A stretch of DNA of 64,000 bases from Cyclobacteriaceae bacterium (lineage in GTDB: Bacteria > Bacteroidota > Bacteroidia > Cytophagales > Cyclobacteriaceae): contig JAHBUD010000001.1 of NCBI GenBank assembly GCA_019638255.1, forward strand, positions 1,674,001 through 1,738,000. Direction: 5' to 3'. The position numbers were made by a program, and so were the translations under genes. Below the pieces are notes generated by a model. That model did no database searches. It was not told where the DNA came from and was given only the letters and a program-made list of their open reading frames with translations. Shown piece after piece: positions 1 through 8,643 of the stretch; position 1 is the first letter of the stretch, and every line of letters begins with the position of its first letter.

Positions 1-1
1 T

Positions 2-811
2 TCAACCGATCAGATTGAAATGATACCGGTAGCAGATGACCCTCAGGTTTATTTACGTGATGTTGCTACCTGGAGCAAACAATTCACGCCCGGTCAATAC
101 GATCGGTTAAATCAGCAACGATTTATAACCCTTACGGCAAACATTCACGCAAAAGATCTGGGTCATGCATTAAATGATGTGAATGAAGCAGTGGCAACTT
201 TGGGTGAGCTGCCGCGAGGGGTAAAAATTCTGGTAAAGGGCCAGGCAGAATTGTTGGATGAAACTATGTCTTCGCTTCAATTGGGTTTGCTGATCGCTAT
301 CGTTGTAATCTTTCTGATGCTGGCGGTTAACTTTCAATCGTTCAGGTTGTCATTGGTTACGCTCTCGATTATGCCGGCTGTGGTTGCGGGTTCACTGTTC
401 TTATTGCTGATCACCGGTAAAACATTAAATATCCAGTCGTATATGGGCACCATCATGGCGGTAGGGGTGGCTATTGCGAATGCCATTTTGTACATCACCA
501 ATGCCGAACAACACAGAAAATCAGGAAGCACTATAGCCTTTCGCGAAGGTGCGTTCAATCGCATCCGACCTATTCTCATGACCAGCCTTGCTATGATTGC
601 CGGAATGATTCCGCTTTCGTTGGGATTGGGTGAAGGGGGTGATCAGGTTGCGCCTTTGGGTATTGCTGTGATTGGCGGATTGTTTTTTTCTTTGATCAGT
701 ACGTTGCTTTTTCTTCCGCTCATTTACAACCTTGCAGAAGGAAAAAGAGTGTATACCAGTGCTTCACTTGATCCGGAAGATTCATTGAGTCGTTATTTTA
801 AGGAATCATAG
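2..811 (+). CDS. RND-family efflux transporter, C-terminal part (5' end outside window)
   Basis: The reading frame is open from base 2, so this is the last 269 residues of a longer protein; the first ATG at 20 is internal. The visible part is the end of the second periplasmic loop followed by the last transmembrane bundle: a long helix (LLIAIVVIFLMLAVNFQSF), then two helices around LVTLSIMPAVVAGSL and YMGTIMAVGVAIANAIL, and a Pro/Gly-rich final pair (RPILMTSLAMIAGMIPLSLG). This order is typical of AcrB/HAE1-type proton-driven inner-membrane exporters. The usual conserved VGIVVKNGILLVD-like stretch is altered to VGVAIANAILYIT, so substrate class cannot be read off. The adaptor gene starts 5 bp downstream, as in RND operons. 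Family assignment is safe; substrate is unknown. Confidence 0.88.
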   Translation, partial: STDQIEMIPVADDPQVYLRDVATWSKQFTPGQYDRLNQQRFITLTANIHAKDLGHALNDVNEAVATLGELPRGVKILVKGQAELLDETMSSLQLGLLIAIVVIFLMLAVNFQSFRLSLVTLSIMPAVVAGSLFLLLITGKTLNIQSYMGTIMAVGVAIANAILYITNAEQHRKSGSTIAFREGAFNRIRPILMTSLAMIAGMIPLSLGLGEGGDQVAPLGIAVIGGLFFSLISTLLFLPLIYNLAEGKRVYTSASLDPEDSLSRYFKES

Positions 812-816
812 AAAAT

Positions 817-1884
817 ATGAATAGAGTAATTGTTATCACATTAGCGATTGGTTTGGGATTTGGATGTTCGGAGAAGAAGTCAACTGTTACTGCCGTTGGT
901 CTACCCGATTCTGTTGAGGTATTCAAACTAAATAAAGAACAAGTCGCCAAAATCTTGTCGCTACCTGGCGAGTTGCATCCGTGGGAGCGCGCTGAATTGT
1001 ATGCTAAAGTAGAAGGCTATGTGAAAGAAGTAAAAGCTGATATAGGTGACCGTGTAAAACAGAATGACATACTCCTTGTTCTTGATGCACCGGAAGTAAC
1101 CGCCAACTTTGCGAAAGCTTCTGCCGATCTGCAGGCAGCGCAATCAACGTATCACACCAGCCGAGATACCTACAGAAGGGTGGTCATAGCATCGAAAGAA
1201 AAGGGAGCTGTTTCTGAAAATGAACTCGAACGTGTGCGCAATCAAATGTTAAGTGATAGTGCTTCCTGGGAGGCGGCTAAGTCAGGCGCAAATGCGTATG
1301 CTCAATTACGAAATTACCTGGTGATCCGCTCACCGTTCGGAGGTGTGGTAACCCAGCGCCATGTTGATGCTGGCACTTTGGTGGGCAATTCTTCACAACG
1401 CATGATGCAGGTTGAGAATCTGGATAAATTAAGGTTACGCGTAGCTGTACCAGAAGCCTACTCGGCTGCCCTTCCTGAAACCTCCTCTGTGAACTTTGAG
1501 GTTGATGCACAACCCGGTAAAATATATTCGGCAGTGCTTTCACGGAAGTCAAACCAGATTGATCTAAAAACACGAACTGAGCTGTGGGAGTTTGAAGTAA
1601 ACAATCCAAAACAGGAGTTGAAATCCGGTATGTATGGCAATGTCAACTTTGCACTTCAGCGTAGCGAACCATCGTTTGTAGTTCCTTTCTCTGCGTTGGT
1701 AACAAATCTGGAACGGAAATTTGTAATTCGTGTGCGTGATGGAAAAACAGAGTGGGTAAACGTACGATCCGGTATCACCATGAATGATAAAGTGGAAGTG
1801 TTTGGGGATATTCAGGAAGGTGATACACTCGTGCTGCGTGCGAATGATGAGTTAAAGAGTGGTGTTGTGGTTACAACTAAATAG
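817..1884 (+). CDS. RND efflux periplasmic adaptor subunit (membrane fusion lipoprotein)
   Basis: This 355-residue protein links the inner-membrane RND pump encoded 5 bp upstream to an outer-membrane channel. It begins with a short hydrophobic signal ending in GFGC at residues 14-17, so it is probably lipidated. The first half of the lipoyl-like domain follows (about 45-95, with GYVKEVKADIGDRVKQND), then a helical hairpin (about 95-150), the second lipoyl half (VIRSPFGGVVTQRHVDAG), and beta-barrel and membrane-proximal domains to the end. No TolC-type channel gene lies downstream, so it is probably upstream of the window or elsewhere. The gene is co-transcribed with the pump. Confidence 0.9.
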   Translation: MNRVIVITLAIGLGFGCSEKKSTVTAVGLPDSVEVFKLNKEQVAKILSLPGELHPWERAELYAKVEGYVKEVKADIGDRVKQNDILLVLDAPEVTANFAKASADLQAAQSTYHTSRDTYRRVVIASKEKGAVSENELERVRNQMLSDSASWEAAKSGANAYAQLRNYLVIRSPFGGVVTQRHVDAGTLVGNSSQRMMQVENLDKLRLRVAVPEAYSAALPETSSVNFEVDAQPGKIYSAVLSRKSNQIDLKTRTELWEFEVNNPKQELKSGMYGNVNFALQRSEPSFVVPFSALVTNLERKFVIRVRDGKTEWVNVRSGITMNDKVEVFGDIQEGDTLVLRANDELKSGVVVTTK

Positions 1885-1928
1885 TAATTTGAGCTTATCT
1901 CATATCGTAAAGTTCACAACAGATTTAC

Positions 1929-2363
1929 ATGAGTATATTTCAGAAATTAGTTTCAACAGATACAGCCAAAACAACCCTGCTCATACGACTGATGGTTGGC
2001 GCGGTGTTTCTCTCTGAGGGTATTCAAAAGTTTTTGTTTCCGGCAATTCGCGGAGCAGGTCGTTTTGAAAAAATTGGTTTGCCTTCGCCTGAATTTCTCG
2101 GAAGTTTTGTTGGTTTCTTTGAAATTGCTTGTGGTGCACTTATTCTGCTAGGTTTAGTTACACGCTTAGCAGCGATACCAACGTTGGTGATTATGTTGGT
2201 AGCTATTGTGGCAACCAAATCTGTCGTACTTCAGGAACAAGGTTTTTGGGAAATGATGCACGGGAGTCGCACCGATTGGTCAATGTTATTAGGAAGTATT
2301 TTCCTGTTGATACGAGGCGGTGGTTGCTGGTCGATTGATGTTAGACTTTCAGCAACCCGGTAA
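1929..2363 (+). CDS. DoxX family membrane protein
   Basis: A 144-residue protein with four predicted membrane segments and the DoxX-type opening: a helix with LLIRLMVGAVFLSEGIQKF, a short FEKIGLPSP loop, then FVGFFEIACGALILLGLVTRLAA. DoxX relatives are small quinone-linked or redox-associated membrane proteins; a specific reaction cannot be assigned here. It starts 44 bp after the efflux adaptor and its stop codon overlaps the next start (TAATG at 2361-2365), so it is translationally coupled to the TauE/SafE gene. Confidence 0.85.
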   Translation: MSIFQKLVSTDTAKTTLLIRLMVGAVFLSEGIQKFLFPAIRGAGRFEKIGLPSPEFLGSFVGFFEIACGALILLGLVTRLAAIPTLVIMLVAIVATKSVVLQEQGFWEMMHGSRTDWSMLLGSIFLLIRGGGCWSIDVRLSATR

Positions 2364-3136
2364 TGGATATTCTCATTATTTGTATTGCATCATTTTTTAC
2401 TGCCATCCTTACTTTCTTCTCGGGCTTTGGGTTGGGCACCATTCTCACGCCCGTGCTTATGATTTTCTTTCCGGTGGATCTGGCGATAGCTTTAACTGGT
2501 GTGGTGCATTTCTTCAACAACATTTTCAAGCTGCTGTTGGTGGGGCGTCATGCCGACAAGCACGTGTTGCTGCGCTTTGGTATACCGGCTGTAGTGGCTG
2601 CCATTATTGGTTCATGGTTGTTGCTGAATATTACGGAGTGGGAGCCGCTCTTTACGTATCAACTCGGTGAGCGCATGATTTCCGTTTATCCGATGAAATT
2701 TATCGTTTCGGTATTGCTGATGATTTTTGCCCTCATCGATATCATTCCGTATTTCAGCAAATTGCAGTTCGATAAAAACAAACTCCCGCTTGGCGGAGCG
2801 CTGAGTGGTTTCTTTGGCGGACTTTCCGGCAACCAGGGCGCGTTGCGCAGTGCCTTTTTAATTAAAGCCGGCCTTTCGAAAGAGGCTTTTGTCGGCACAG
2901 CCGTGGTGGTGTCCACCTTTGTTGATTTCACCCGCTTAAGTGTGTATGCCACCCGTTTCACAACCTCGGGCCTCACCGAAAACCTGCTGCTCGTTGCCAG
3001 TGCCACGGTATCGGCAATTGTGGGAGCGTATATCGGTAATAGGTTGTTGAAGAAGGTTACGCTTCGGTTTATCCAGGTTTTTGTGGCTGTTTTGCTGATT
3101 CTTCTTTCACTTGCATTGGGAGCCGGTTTAATTTGA
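2363..3136 (+). CDS. TauE/SafE family permease (anion exporter-like)
   Basis: A 257-residue polytopic membrane protein with about seven to eight helices. Two glycine-rich repeats that mark the TauE/SafE family are visible: FSGFGLGTILTPVLMIFF near residue 20 and GGALSGFFGGLSGNQGALRS near residue 150. Family members export or import sulfite, sulfoacetate or other small organic anions; the substrate here is not evident. The start ATG overlaps the stop of the DoxX gene by one base. The gene ends flush against the convergent peptidase gene (TGA at 3134-3136, next stop at 3137), with no room for a separate terminator. Confidence 0.87.
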   Translation: MDILIICIASFFTAILTFFSGFGLGTILTPVLMIFFPVDLAIALTGVVHFFNNIFKLLLVGRHADKHVLLRFGIPAVVAAIIGSWLLLNITEWEPLFTYQLGERMISVYPMKFIVSVLLMIFALIDIIPYFSKLQFDKNKLPLGGALSGFFGGLSGNQGALRSAFLIKAGLSKEAFVGTAVVVSTFVDFTRLSVYATRFTTSGLTENLLLVASATVSAIVGAYIGNRLLKKVTLRFIQVFVAVLLILLSLALGAGLI

Positions 3137-4663
3137 TCACAGTCGCTCCGTTAAAATAGCGAGAAACGTTTTCACCGCATCCACATAATTTCCAACGCGA
3201 ATGTTTTCATTTTCCGCGTGCTGATTGTTGTCCGGATTCACCGTAGGAACACTAACAGCCGGAATGCCCAGCGTAACTACAAATGGGGAGATGGGAATGG
3301 ATCCACCCATCATGCGGATTTTTATTGGTTCCTTTCCAAATGCTTTGATCATGGCTTTGTTTAACCAGATACCCGTTTCCGAATCGAACGGAGTTTGAAA
3401 TGGCCCATACGAAACACTCGACTGCATGGCTGCAATGCGCGGATACTTCATGCGTTCTTCTTCGGTGGGTTCGGTATCTACAATGTAATACCCCTTATCC
3501 TCAACGTGCTTTCTGACTAACCCGATTAACTTTTGTGGATCACTTGAAGGCACCAGCCGAATGTCGATTTCGGCAGTAGCCCATGCAGGAATTAACGTGC
3601 GTGCCTTTGAGCCTACATAAAGTGAATTCATTCCGCGTATGTTCAGAGTTGGGTACTGAATCGACTCCTGAAAATTATCTCCGATTTTATCCGGCTCGGC
3701 TACGCCCAGAAATTTTCTGATTTCATTTTCATCATCAGGTACTTGAGCGAGAATCTTTTTCTCTTCCGGAGTAAGCACAACGCCATCATAAAAGCCAGGC
3801 AGCGTCACACGACCATCATCATCTTTCATGGAAGCCAGCAGTTGTGATAAGCGCATGGCAGGGTTGGGCGTATAGTTGCCATAGTTCCCGCTATGGGCAG
3901 GCTGTCGTGGACCAAACACCGTAAGCGTGATTTCGCAAATGCCACGTGCACCAAAACTAAGTGTGGGCTGGTTGGAGATATGTCTCGGTCCATCATAGAT
4001 TATGAGCATATCAGCCTTCAACTCATTTTTATATTGTTCTACTGCTTTGGGAAGTTGGGGTGATCCCAGCTCTTCCTCAAAGTCCATAATCACTTTCATG
4101 TTGTAGTTGGGCTCCTGCTTCAATTCAGCCAGTGCATCCAATGAAGCAAGGAAGGCAACAGCCGGACCCTTGGCATCAGAAGTTGACCGAGCGAATATCC
4201 GCCAATCGGGATCATAGCCCTCATACAAACGCTCATAGGCAATGGTGTTCCAGTTGCCTTGTGCGTCTTTTTCTTTCAGGGTTGGCTTCCACGGACTTTC
4301 CTGGTGCCAAGCCGAAGGATTTACCGGCTGTCCGTCAATTTGTAGATAGATAAGAACGGTGCGGGTATTTTTGGTAGGCTTTTTAACATTACGCTCTGCA
4401 AGAAGTAAAGGAACAGTAGCTGTAGTTAATCGCTTGGTTGAAAACCCGCGCTTTGCGAAAGCCGCTTCACACCACTGTACATTTTTTTCAATGTCTTCCG
4501 GATGGTGTGCATCGTTGGGGATACTCAACAGATCATAAAATTCCTTGAAGGAAGCCACAGCATGTTTCTCAGCAAGTTCATCCGTGTTTACAGATTTTGA
4601 TTTTTGAGCGGATAATATTCCGGCACCTGAAATGATGATTGTAATAAAAATTGATCTTAACAT
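3137..4663 (-). CDS. Secreted M20-family metallopeptidase (dipeptidase-like)
   Basis: About 508 residues from the chosen start at 4663. That start gives a clean signal peptide (MLRSIFITIIISGAGILSAQ). A longer in-frame start at 4729 lies inside the palindromic repeat at 4679-4828 and would add 22 unlikely residues. M20 features are present in order: the SDAKGP metal-site stretch, the catalytic pair in MDFEEELGSP, a dimerisation domain with HSGNYGN, and a late region with GGSIPISP. The family hydrolyses dipeptides or N-acyl amino acids using two zinc ions. With the signal peptide it probably works in the periplasm on small peptides. Exact substrate unknown. Confidence 0.88.
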   Translation of the reverse strand: MLRSIFITIIISGAGILSAQKSKSVNTDELAEKHAVASFKEFYDLLSIPNDAHHPEDIEKNVQWCEAAFAKRGFSTKRLTTATVPLLLAERNVKKPTKNTRTVLIYLQIDGQPVNPSAWHQESPWKPTLKEKDAQGNWNTIAYERLYEGYDPDWRIFARSTSDAKGPAVAFLASLDALAELKQEPNYNMKVIMDFEEELGSPQLPKAVEQYKNELKADMLIIYDGPRHISNQPTLSFGARGICEITLTVFGPRQPAHSGNYGNYTPNPAMRLSQLLASMKDDDGRVTLPGFYDGVVLTPEEKKILAQVPDDENEIRKFLGVAEPDKIGDNFQESIQYPTLNIRGMNSLYVGSKARTLIPAWATAEIDIRLVPSSDPQKLIGLVRKHVEDKGYYIVDTEPTEEERMKYPRIAAMQSSVSYGPFQTPFDSETGIWLNKAMIKAFGKEPIKIRMMGGSIPISPFVVTLGIPAVSVPTVNPDNNQHAENENIRVGNYVDAVKTFLAILTERL

Positions 4664-4678
4664 AGCATTATTTTTTTT

Positions 4679-4828
4679 CGTCATTGCGAGCGGAAGCGGT
4701 GGGTGTGTAATGGGGCGAAGCAATCCCACAGCTTTACCTTTAGTCTATACTATATAGTAAGGGATTGCTTCGTCACGAAAACAATTCCTGTAACCGATAA
4801 AATAAGGTTAGTGTTCCTCGCAATGACG
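4679..4828. repeat. Nested palindromic repeat (REP/MITE-like), about 150 bp
   Basis: The outer arms are a perfect 12-bp inverted repeat: CGTCATTGCGAG at 4679-4690 and CTCGCAATGACG at 4817-4828. Inside them lies a second perfect 12-bp inverted repeat: CGAAGCAATCCC at 4716-4727 and GGGATTGCTTCG at 4761-4772. The centre carries an AT-rich palindrome (CTATACTATATAG region). From memory, near-identical GTCATTGCGAG...GAAGCAATC modules are dispersed in many bacterial genomes, but I could not check this genome. The element fills the gap between the M20 peptidase and the NTF2-like lipoprotein and encodes nothing convincing. Confidence 0.8.
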
Positions 4829-4850
4829 TGATTCATTTTTGTGTTTTTAG

Positions 4851-5351
4851 TTACTTCAAATACTTCTCCGGCAACGGATACCCGGCACTTTCGGGGCACC
4901 AGAAAATATTCATAATCGCATAGCGATCGTTCTGCTTAATCAGTTGTATGCTGTTGATGCCCCGATTCGTAACAGGGCCATCTTTCTTTTCTTTTGTTTC
5001 ATAGGTACTAAACACATGCACAATCGTTCCGTATTCTTCGGTAACGCGGTAAAGCTCCCATTCGAAAAAACCAGTTGTGATGCGCGTGGTAAACATGGTT
5101 ACATAATCTTCAGGCGACATGGTACGGTATGTAATTTTTCCTTCAGCATTTTTTCCCGTTGGGATCAATCGTGCATCGGGTGTAAATAAATTCCGGAAGC
5201 GATCCCAATCGCGTGGAGTACCCAGGTCACCGGAGATGACTTCGTACAGGGCAGCAATAGTGGTATCCACCGATTTTACATCGTTGGTGTAATCCTTTTG
5301 CGCCTGCGTGCAAGCAGGTAAAGCAAGCGCAAGTATAAGTAGGTATTTCAT
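4851..5351 (-). CDS. NTF2-like (SnoaL/DUF4440-type) lipoprotein
   Basis: A 166-residue protein that opens with MKYLLILALALPACTQ, a short signal ending in a lipobox-like Cys at residue 14. The rest resembles the NTF2-like alpha-plus-beta barrel: an early helix (DTTIAALYEVISG), WDRFRNLFTPDARLIP, then strands with RVTEEYGTIVHVFSTYE and RGINSIQLIKQNDRYAIMNI. Such domains bind small ligands or act as enzymes, and no catalytic residue set can be named here. It is a single gene between the palindromic repeat and a divergent glycosyltransferase. Confidence 0.75.
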   Translation of the reverse strand: MKYLLILALALPACTQAQKDYTNDVKSVDTTIAALYEVISGDLGTPRDWDRFRNLFTPDARLIPTGKNAEGKITYRTMSPEDYVTMFTTRITTGFFEWELYRVTEEYGTIVHVFSTYETKEKKDGPVTNRGINSIQLIKQNDRYAIMNIFWCPESAGYPLPEKYLK

Positions 5352-5403
5352 GCAGGTTGATTTCTCCGAATGTACGAAAAATAACTGCGGTCAAAACAGT
5401 CAT

Positions 5404-5432
5404 TTTGATCATCGAATCTTTACTTACTTTTA
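5404..5432 (+). promoter_or_regulatory. Possible Bacteroidota-type promoter for the glycosyltransferase gene
   Basis: TTTG at 5404-5407 is followed after 17 bp by TACTTTTA at 5425-5432, one base off the TAnnTTTG -7 consensus. It lies 10-18 bp before the ATG at 5442. Spacing is slightly short, so the call is tentative. Confidence 0.3.
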
Positions 5433-5441
5433 CGGCTGGTC

Positions 5442-6416
5442 ATGAGTTTAAAACCTAAATATTCTGTTGTGGTGCCGGTGTATAACCGACCGGATGAACT
5501 TCGCGAGCTCTTGCAAAGTCTTACGGAACAGTCAGTAAAAAACTTTGAAGTAATTGTGGTGGAGGACGGCTCAACCAACCGAAGTGATGGCGTTGTAGAT
5601 TCCTTTCGCGATAAGCTTCATATTGAATATATCTATAAACCCAATACCGGACCGGGCCCCAGTCGTAATCTCGGCTTTTCACGTGCCAAGGGTGATTACT
5701 TTGTAGTATTTGATTCTGACTGTATTATTCCTTCAGCATATTTTGAGGAAGTAGATAAAGTTTTAACGCGTGATAATCCAGATGCATGGGGTGGCCCGGA
5801 TCGCAGTCATGAAAGTTTTACACCGTTGCAACAAGCGATGGCCTACACCATGTCATCGGTGTTAACCACGGGTGGCATCCGCGGAGGCAAAAAACATTTG
5901 GGCTGGTTTCAACCCCGAAGTTTTAATATGGGTTTATCGAAAAAGGTATTTGAGACAACCGGTGGTTTTTTATTTGATCGATATGCGGAGGATATCGAGT
6001 TGAGTATTCGTATGCGAAAGGCTGGGTTTACGTCAGTACTTATTCCAGAGGCATTTGTATATCACAAAAGGAGAACTTCATTAAAACAGTTTTATCATCA
6101 GGTATATAATTTTGGCAGGGGCAGGGCCCTGGTAGGAAGAAAACATCCCGAAGAAGTAAAGCTCACGCATTGGTTACCCTCTTTTTTTCTTTTAGGATTG
6201 ATTGCTGTGCCGATATTGCTTTGGTTTAGTTCTGCATTGTTCGAGCTTGGTGCCTTGGTTTATTTTCTTTATTCACTTGCCGTGGTTGTCGATTCATACC
6301 GTGGAAGTAAAAATTTTTATGTTGCGTTGTTGAGTTTACCTGCCGCCTGGGTGCAGCTAATAGGGTATGGTGTTGGCTTTCTGCGTGAAATGTTACAGGT
6401 GAAAAGCGGCAGATGA
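5442..6416 (+). CDS. Family 2 glycosyltransferase with C-terminal membrane segments
   Basis: A 324-residue protein. The N-terminal GT-A domain has SVVVPVYNRPDELRELLQSL, the nucleotide-binding VVEDGSTNRS and a metal-binding DSD in VVFDSDCI (about residue 90). YAEDIELSIRMRKAGF (about 180-195) is the acceptor-side ED motif. After about residue 240 come two or three hydrophobic helices that should anchor it in the inner membrane. The family transfers a sugar from a nucleotide donor to a lipid or glycan acceptor; neither is identifiable. It stands alone, not in a polysaccharide cluster. Confidence 0.87.
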   Translation: MSLKPKYSVVVPVYNRPDELRELLQSLTEQSVKNFEVIVVEDGSTNRSDGVVDSFRDKLHIEYIYKPNTGPGPSRNLGFSRAKGDYFVVFDSDCIIPSAYFEEVDKVLTRDNPDAWGGPDRSHESFTPLQQAMAYTMSSVLTTGGIRGGKKHLGWFQPRSFNMGLSKKVFETTGGFLFDRYAEDIELSIRMRKAGFTSVLIPEAFVYHKRRTSLKQFYHQVYNFGRGRALVGRKHPEEVKLTHWLPSFFLLGLIAVPILLWFSSALFELGALVYFLYSLAVVVDSYRGSKNFYVALLSLPAAWVQLIGYGVGFLREMLQVKSGR

Positions 6417-6503
6417 ATCTGGCTAACCCGTTGAAAATCGAGTACTTAGTTGGTCTTTTTATTTTTTTAACGGATATTGGGCAATGAATTAAAACTTCTT
6501 CGC

Positions 6504-7721
6504 ATGAAGCATTTTTTAATGGTACTGTTACTTGCAGTAATTTTTAGCAGTACTAACACAGCCAAAGCCCAATCAGGACAAGAACTTGATGCAGGTTATT
6601 ACGTTACCGTAGCAGCCTATGCAAAGACCCGTGAGGATTTAGCAGTAAAATTTACTGATAACCTCAAAAAAAAGGGGCTGGAGGCTAACTACGGATTCAA
6701 CACCCGTAAGAACCTTTACTTTGTTTACCTAAGCTATTTTACTGAGTTGAAGCCTTCGCTGATTGAAATGCAGAAGGTACGGGAAAAGGGTGAGTTTACG
6801 GATGCGTGGGTTCGGGTGGTTTCGGGTGATATCGGCACGGTAAAATCTACGAGTGCCACAACACCTGAGGTTCAGGAACCAGTAAAGCAGCAGTCAGCGG
6901 ATGCAGCTGTTAAACCCGAAAGAGATACTAACAATGTGGAAGAGGAGGAGCAGGAAGAGGAAGAGATTGCTGATAATCCTCCAATTGAGCAGCACGATCC
7001 GATGACATTGGGCAATACTGAAGTGTTTTTAAGCTTATACAATGCTACGAACAATCGTGTTGTCGATGGTCAGGTTCAGGTAATTGATACCGAACGCAAC
7101 AAGTTATTGACACAAGTAAAAGGCAATGAATACCTTATTTTACCTGATCCAAAAAGTAAATCAGGCCAGCTTACGTTGATCGGTGAAGTGTTTGGTTATC
7201 GTAAACTGCAATATGAAATCAATTATCCGTTGCCCTTGGCCGATACGGTAAAACCATATGTGGAGCTAATGGGTACAACACTAGCTGTGAAGTTCGATAT
7301 GGTTCGATATCACAAAGGCGATATTGCAACACTGTACAATGTGTATTATTATAATGATGCAGCTGTGATGCTTCCTGAATCGAAGTATGAACTAACGAGC
7401 CTGGTTGATATGATGAAGGAAAATCCGAACTACAAAATCAGGCTACACGGCCATACGAACGGTAACTATCATGGTAAAATTCTGGCCTTGGGACCGGAAA
7501 AGAACTTCTTTTCCATGGATGGCGTGGTGCAACGAACGGGATCATCGAAAGAGTTAGCCTATCAACGTGCCGAAACCATAAAGGAGTTTCTGACTGTGAA
7601 TGGAATCGCCACCGATCGGATTGATATAAAGTCGTGGGGGGGCAAACGTCCGATATACGATAAACACAGCGCCAACGCAAAAAAGAATGTCCGCGTTGAA
7701 GTAGAGATACTGCAAGAGTAA
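6504..7721 (+). CDS. Outer-membrane OmpA-family protein with N-terminal SPOR-like domain
   Basis: About 405 residues from the start at 6504, chosen because it gives a clean signal peptide (MKHFLMVLLLAVIFSS...AKAQ); an ATG at 6477 would add nine residues. After cleavage comes a SPOR-like segment (YYVTVAAYAKTREDL ... YFVYLSYF), then an acidic linker rich in Glu (about residues 140-155). A middle beta domain is followed by a C-terminal OmpA-like peptidoglycan-binding domain with IRLHGHTN and the ELAYQRAETIKEFL helix, ending RVEVEI. The domain order suggests a periplasmic or outer-membrane protein touching peptidoglycan at two points. Similar proteins occur with T9SS/gliding machinery, but a role here is inference. 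Confidence 0.8.
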   Translation: MKHFLMVLLLAVIFSSTNTAKAQSGQELDAGYYVTVAAYAKTREDLAVKFTDNLKKKGLEANYGFNTRKNLYFVYLSYFTELKPSLIEMQKVREKGEFTDAWVRVVSGDIGTVKSTSATTPEVQEPVKQQSADAAVKPERDTNNVEEEEQEEEEIADNPPIEQHDPMTLGNTEVFLSLYNATNNRVVDGQVQVIDTERNKLLTQVKGNEYLILPDPKSKSGQLTLIGEVFGYRKLQYEINYPLPLADTVKPYVELMGTTLAVKFDMVRYHKGDIATLYNVYYYNDAAVMLPESKYELTSLVDMMKENPNYKIRLHGHTNGNYHGKILALGPEKNFFSMDGVVQRTGSSKELAYQRAETIKEFLTVNGIATDRIDIKSWGGKRPIYDKHSANAKKNVRVEVEILQE

Positions 7722-7858
7722 TTCATTTTAGCATCCGACATTTCTCAGGTTATCTTTGTCTCCATTATTGACATTGTTCTATTCAAGCTGAAGTGTGGCT
7801 AAAAGTTTGTTGATTTTTACCTTAAGAGAATTTTTTCCGAGCTAAAACTAAAAGTGAA

Positions 7859-8635
7859 ATGAAAGCCGTAGTAAGAAGTTTTTTTCTGATCATAAATTAT
7901 AAAACGTTAGTGATTACAATACTGGCGTTAATTTCAACGTATATCTGTATTCACCAGAACATCACTGCAAGATTTCCGGATATGCTCGTAGGTGTTGCCA
8001 TTGTATTTCCGGTAGTTTTTTCAATAAGTTCTGCATATACCCGAAGAGAGACTGCACTGCAACGGTTGTCGGATTTTAAAGGGCATGCGGTAGCCATTTA
8101 CTATGCCATGCGCGATTGGCCTGTTGATGAACAAAATGATTTACCTAAGCGCTCACGCCTACTGGTAAATGATCTTACCCGTTTAATGCGCGATATGTTT
8201 ACACGGCACCACAAGCATGAGTGGGAGCAAGCCGAGCACGAAATATTCGAAAGATTTTCTCAATTGTCAGCACTGATTGTGGAGATGCGCAACTATGGTG
8301 TACAGGGTGGTGAAATTTCACGGGTTAGCCAATACCTAAGCAAAATGATTATTGCTTTCGATAACCTTAAGGTTATCCATTCGTACCGAACACCTATTAC
8401 GCTGCGTGCCTACAGTAAGGTGTTCATTTATATTTTCCCCATCATCTATGGGCCATACTTTGCCTCCACGGCACACGATTTTTCTCCGGGGTTGGAGTAT
8501 GTAATGCCTGTGCTGTACAGTTTTATTTTGGTGAGCCTCGATAATATTCAGGACCATCTTGAACATCCATTTGATGAAGTAGGAGAAGATGACATACGCA
8601 TTGATGAGCGCGATATGGTGGCGGTTATGAAATAG
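7859..8635 (+). CDS. Membrane protein, possibly bestrophin-like
   Basis: A 258-residue protein with two N-terminal helices (LVITILALISTYICI and DMLVGVAIVFPVVFSISSAY), a charged helical middle, and two further helices near residues 180-230. The ends resemble bacterial bestrophin-type channels: an arginine-rich stretch after helix 2 (TRRETALQRLSDFKG) and a C-terminal SLDNIQDHLEHPFDEV motif followed by acidic residues. I could not confirm this by alignment, so the family is a hypothesis. The next gene starts 8 bp downstream and encodes another membrane protein, so the two probably form a unit. Confidence 0.6.
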   Translation: MKAVVRSFFLIINYKTLVITILALISTYICIHQNITARFPDMLVGVAIVFPVVFSISSAYTRRETALQRLSDFKGHAVAIYYAMRDWPVDEQNDLPKRSRLLVNDLTRLMRDMFTRHHKHEWEQAEHEIFERFSQLSALIVEMRNYGVQGGEISRVSQYLSKMIIAFDNLKVIHSYRTPITLRAYSKVFIYIFPIIYGPYFASTAHDFSPGLEYVMPVLYSFILVSLDNIQDHLEHPFDEVGEDDIRIDERDMVAVMK

Positions 8636-8643
8636 GAATTACG

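Noticed and set aside
2320..2670. 116-residue plus-strand frame overlapping the DoxX and TauE/SafE genes
   Set aside because: Both overlapped genes have clear family motifs and a coupled TAATG junction; this frame is a shadow.
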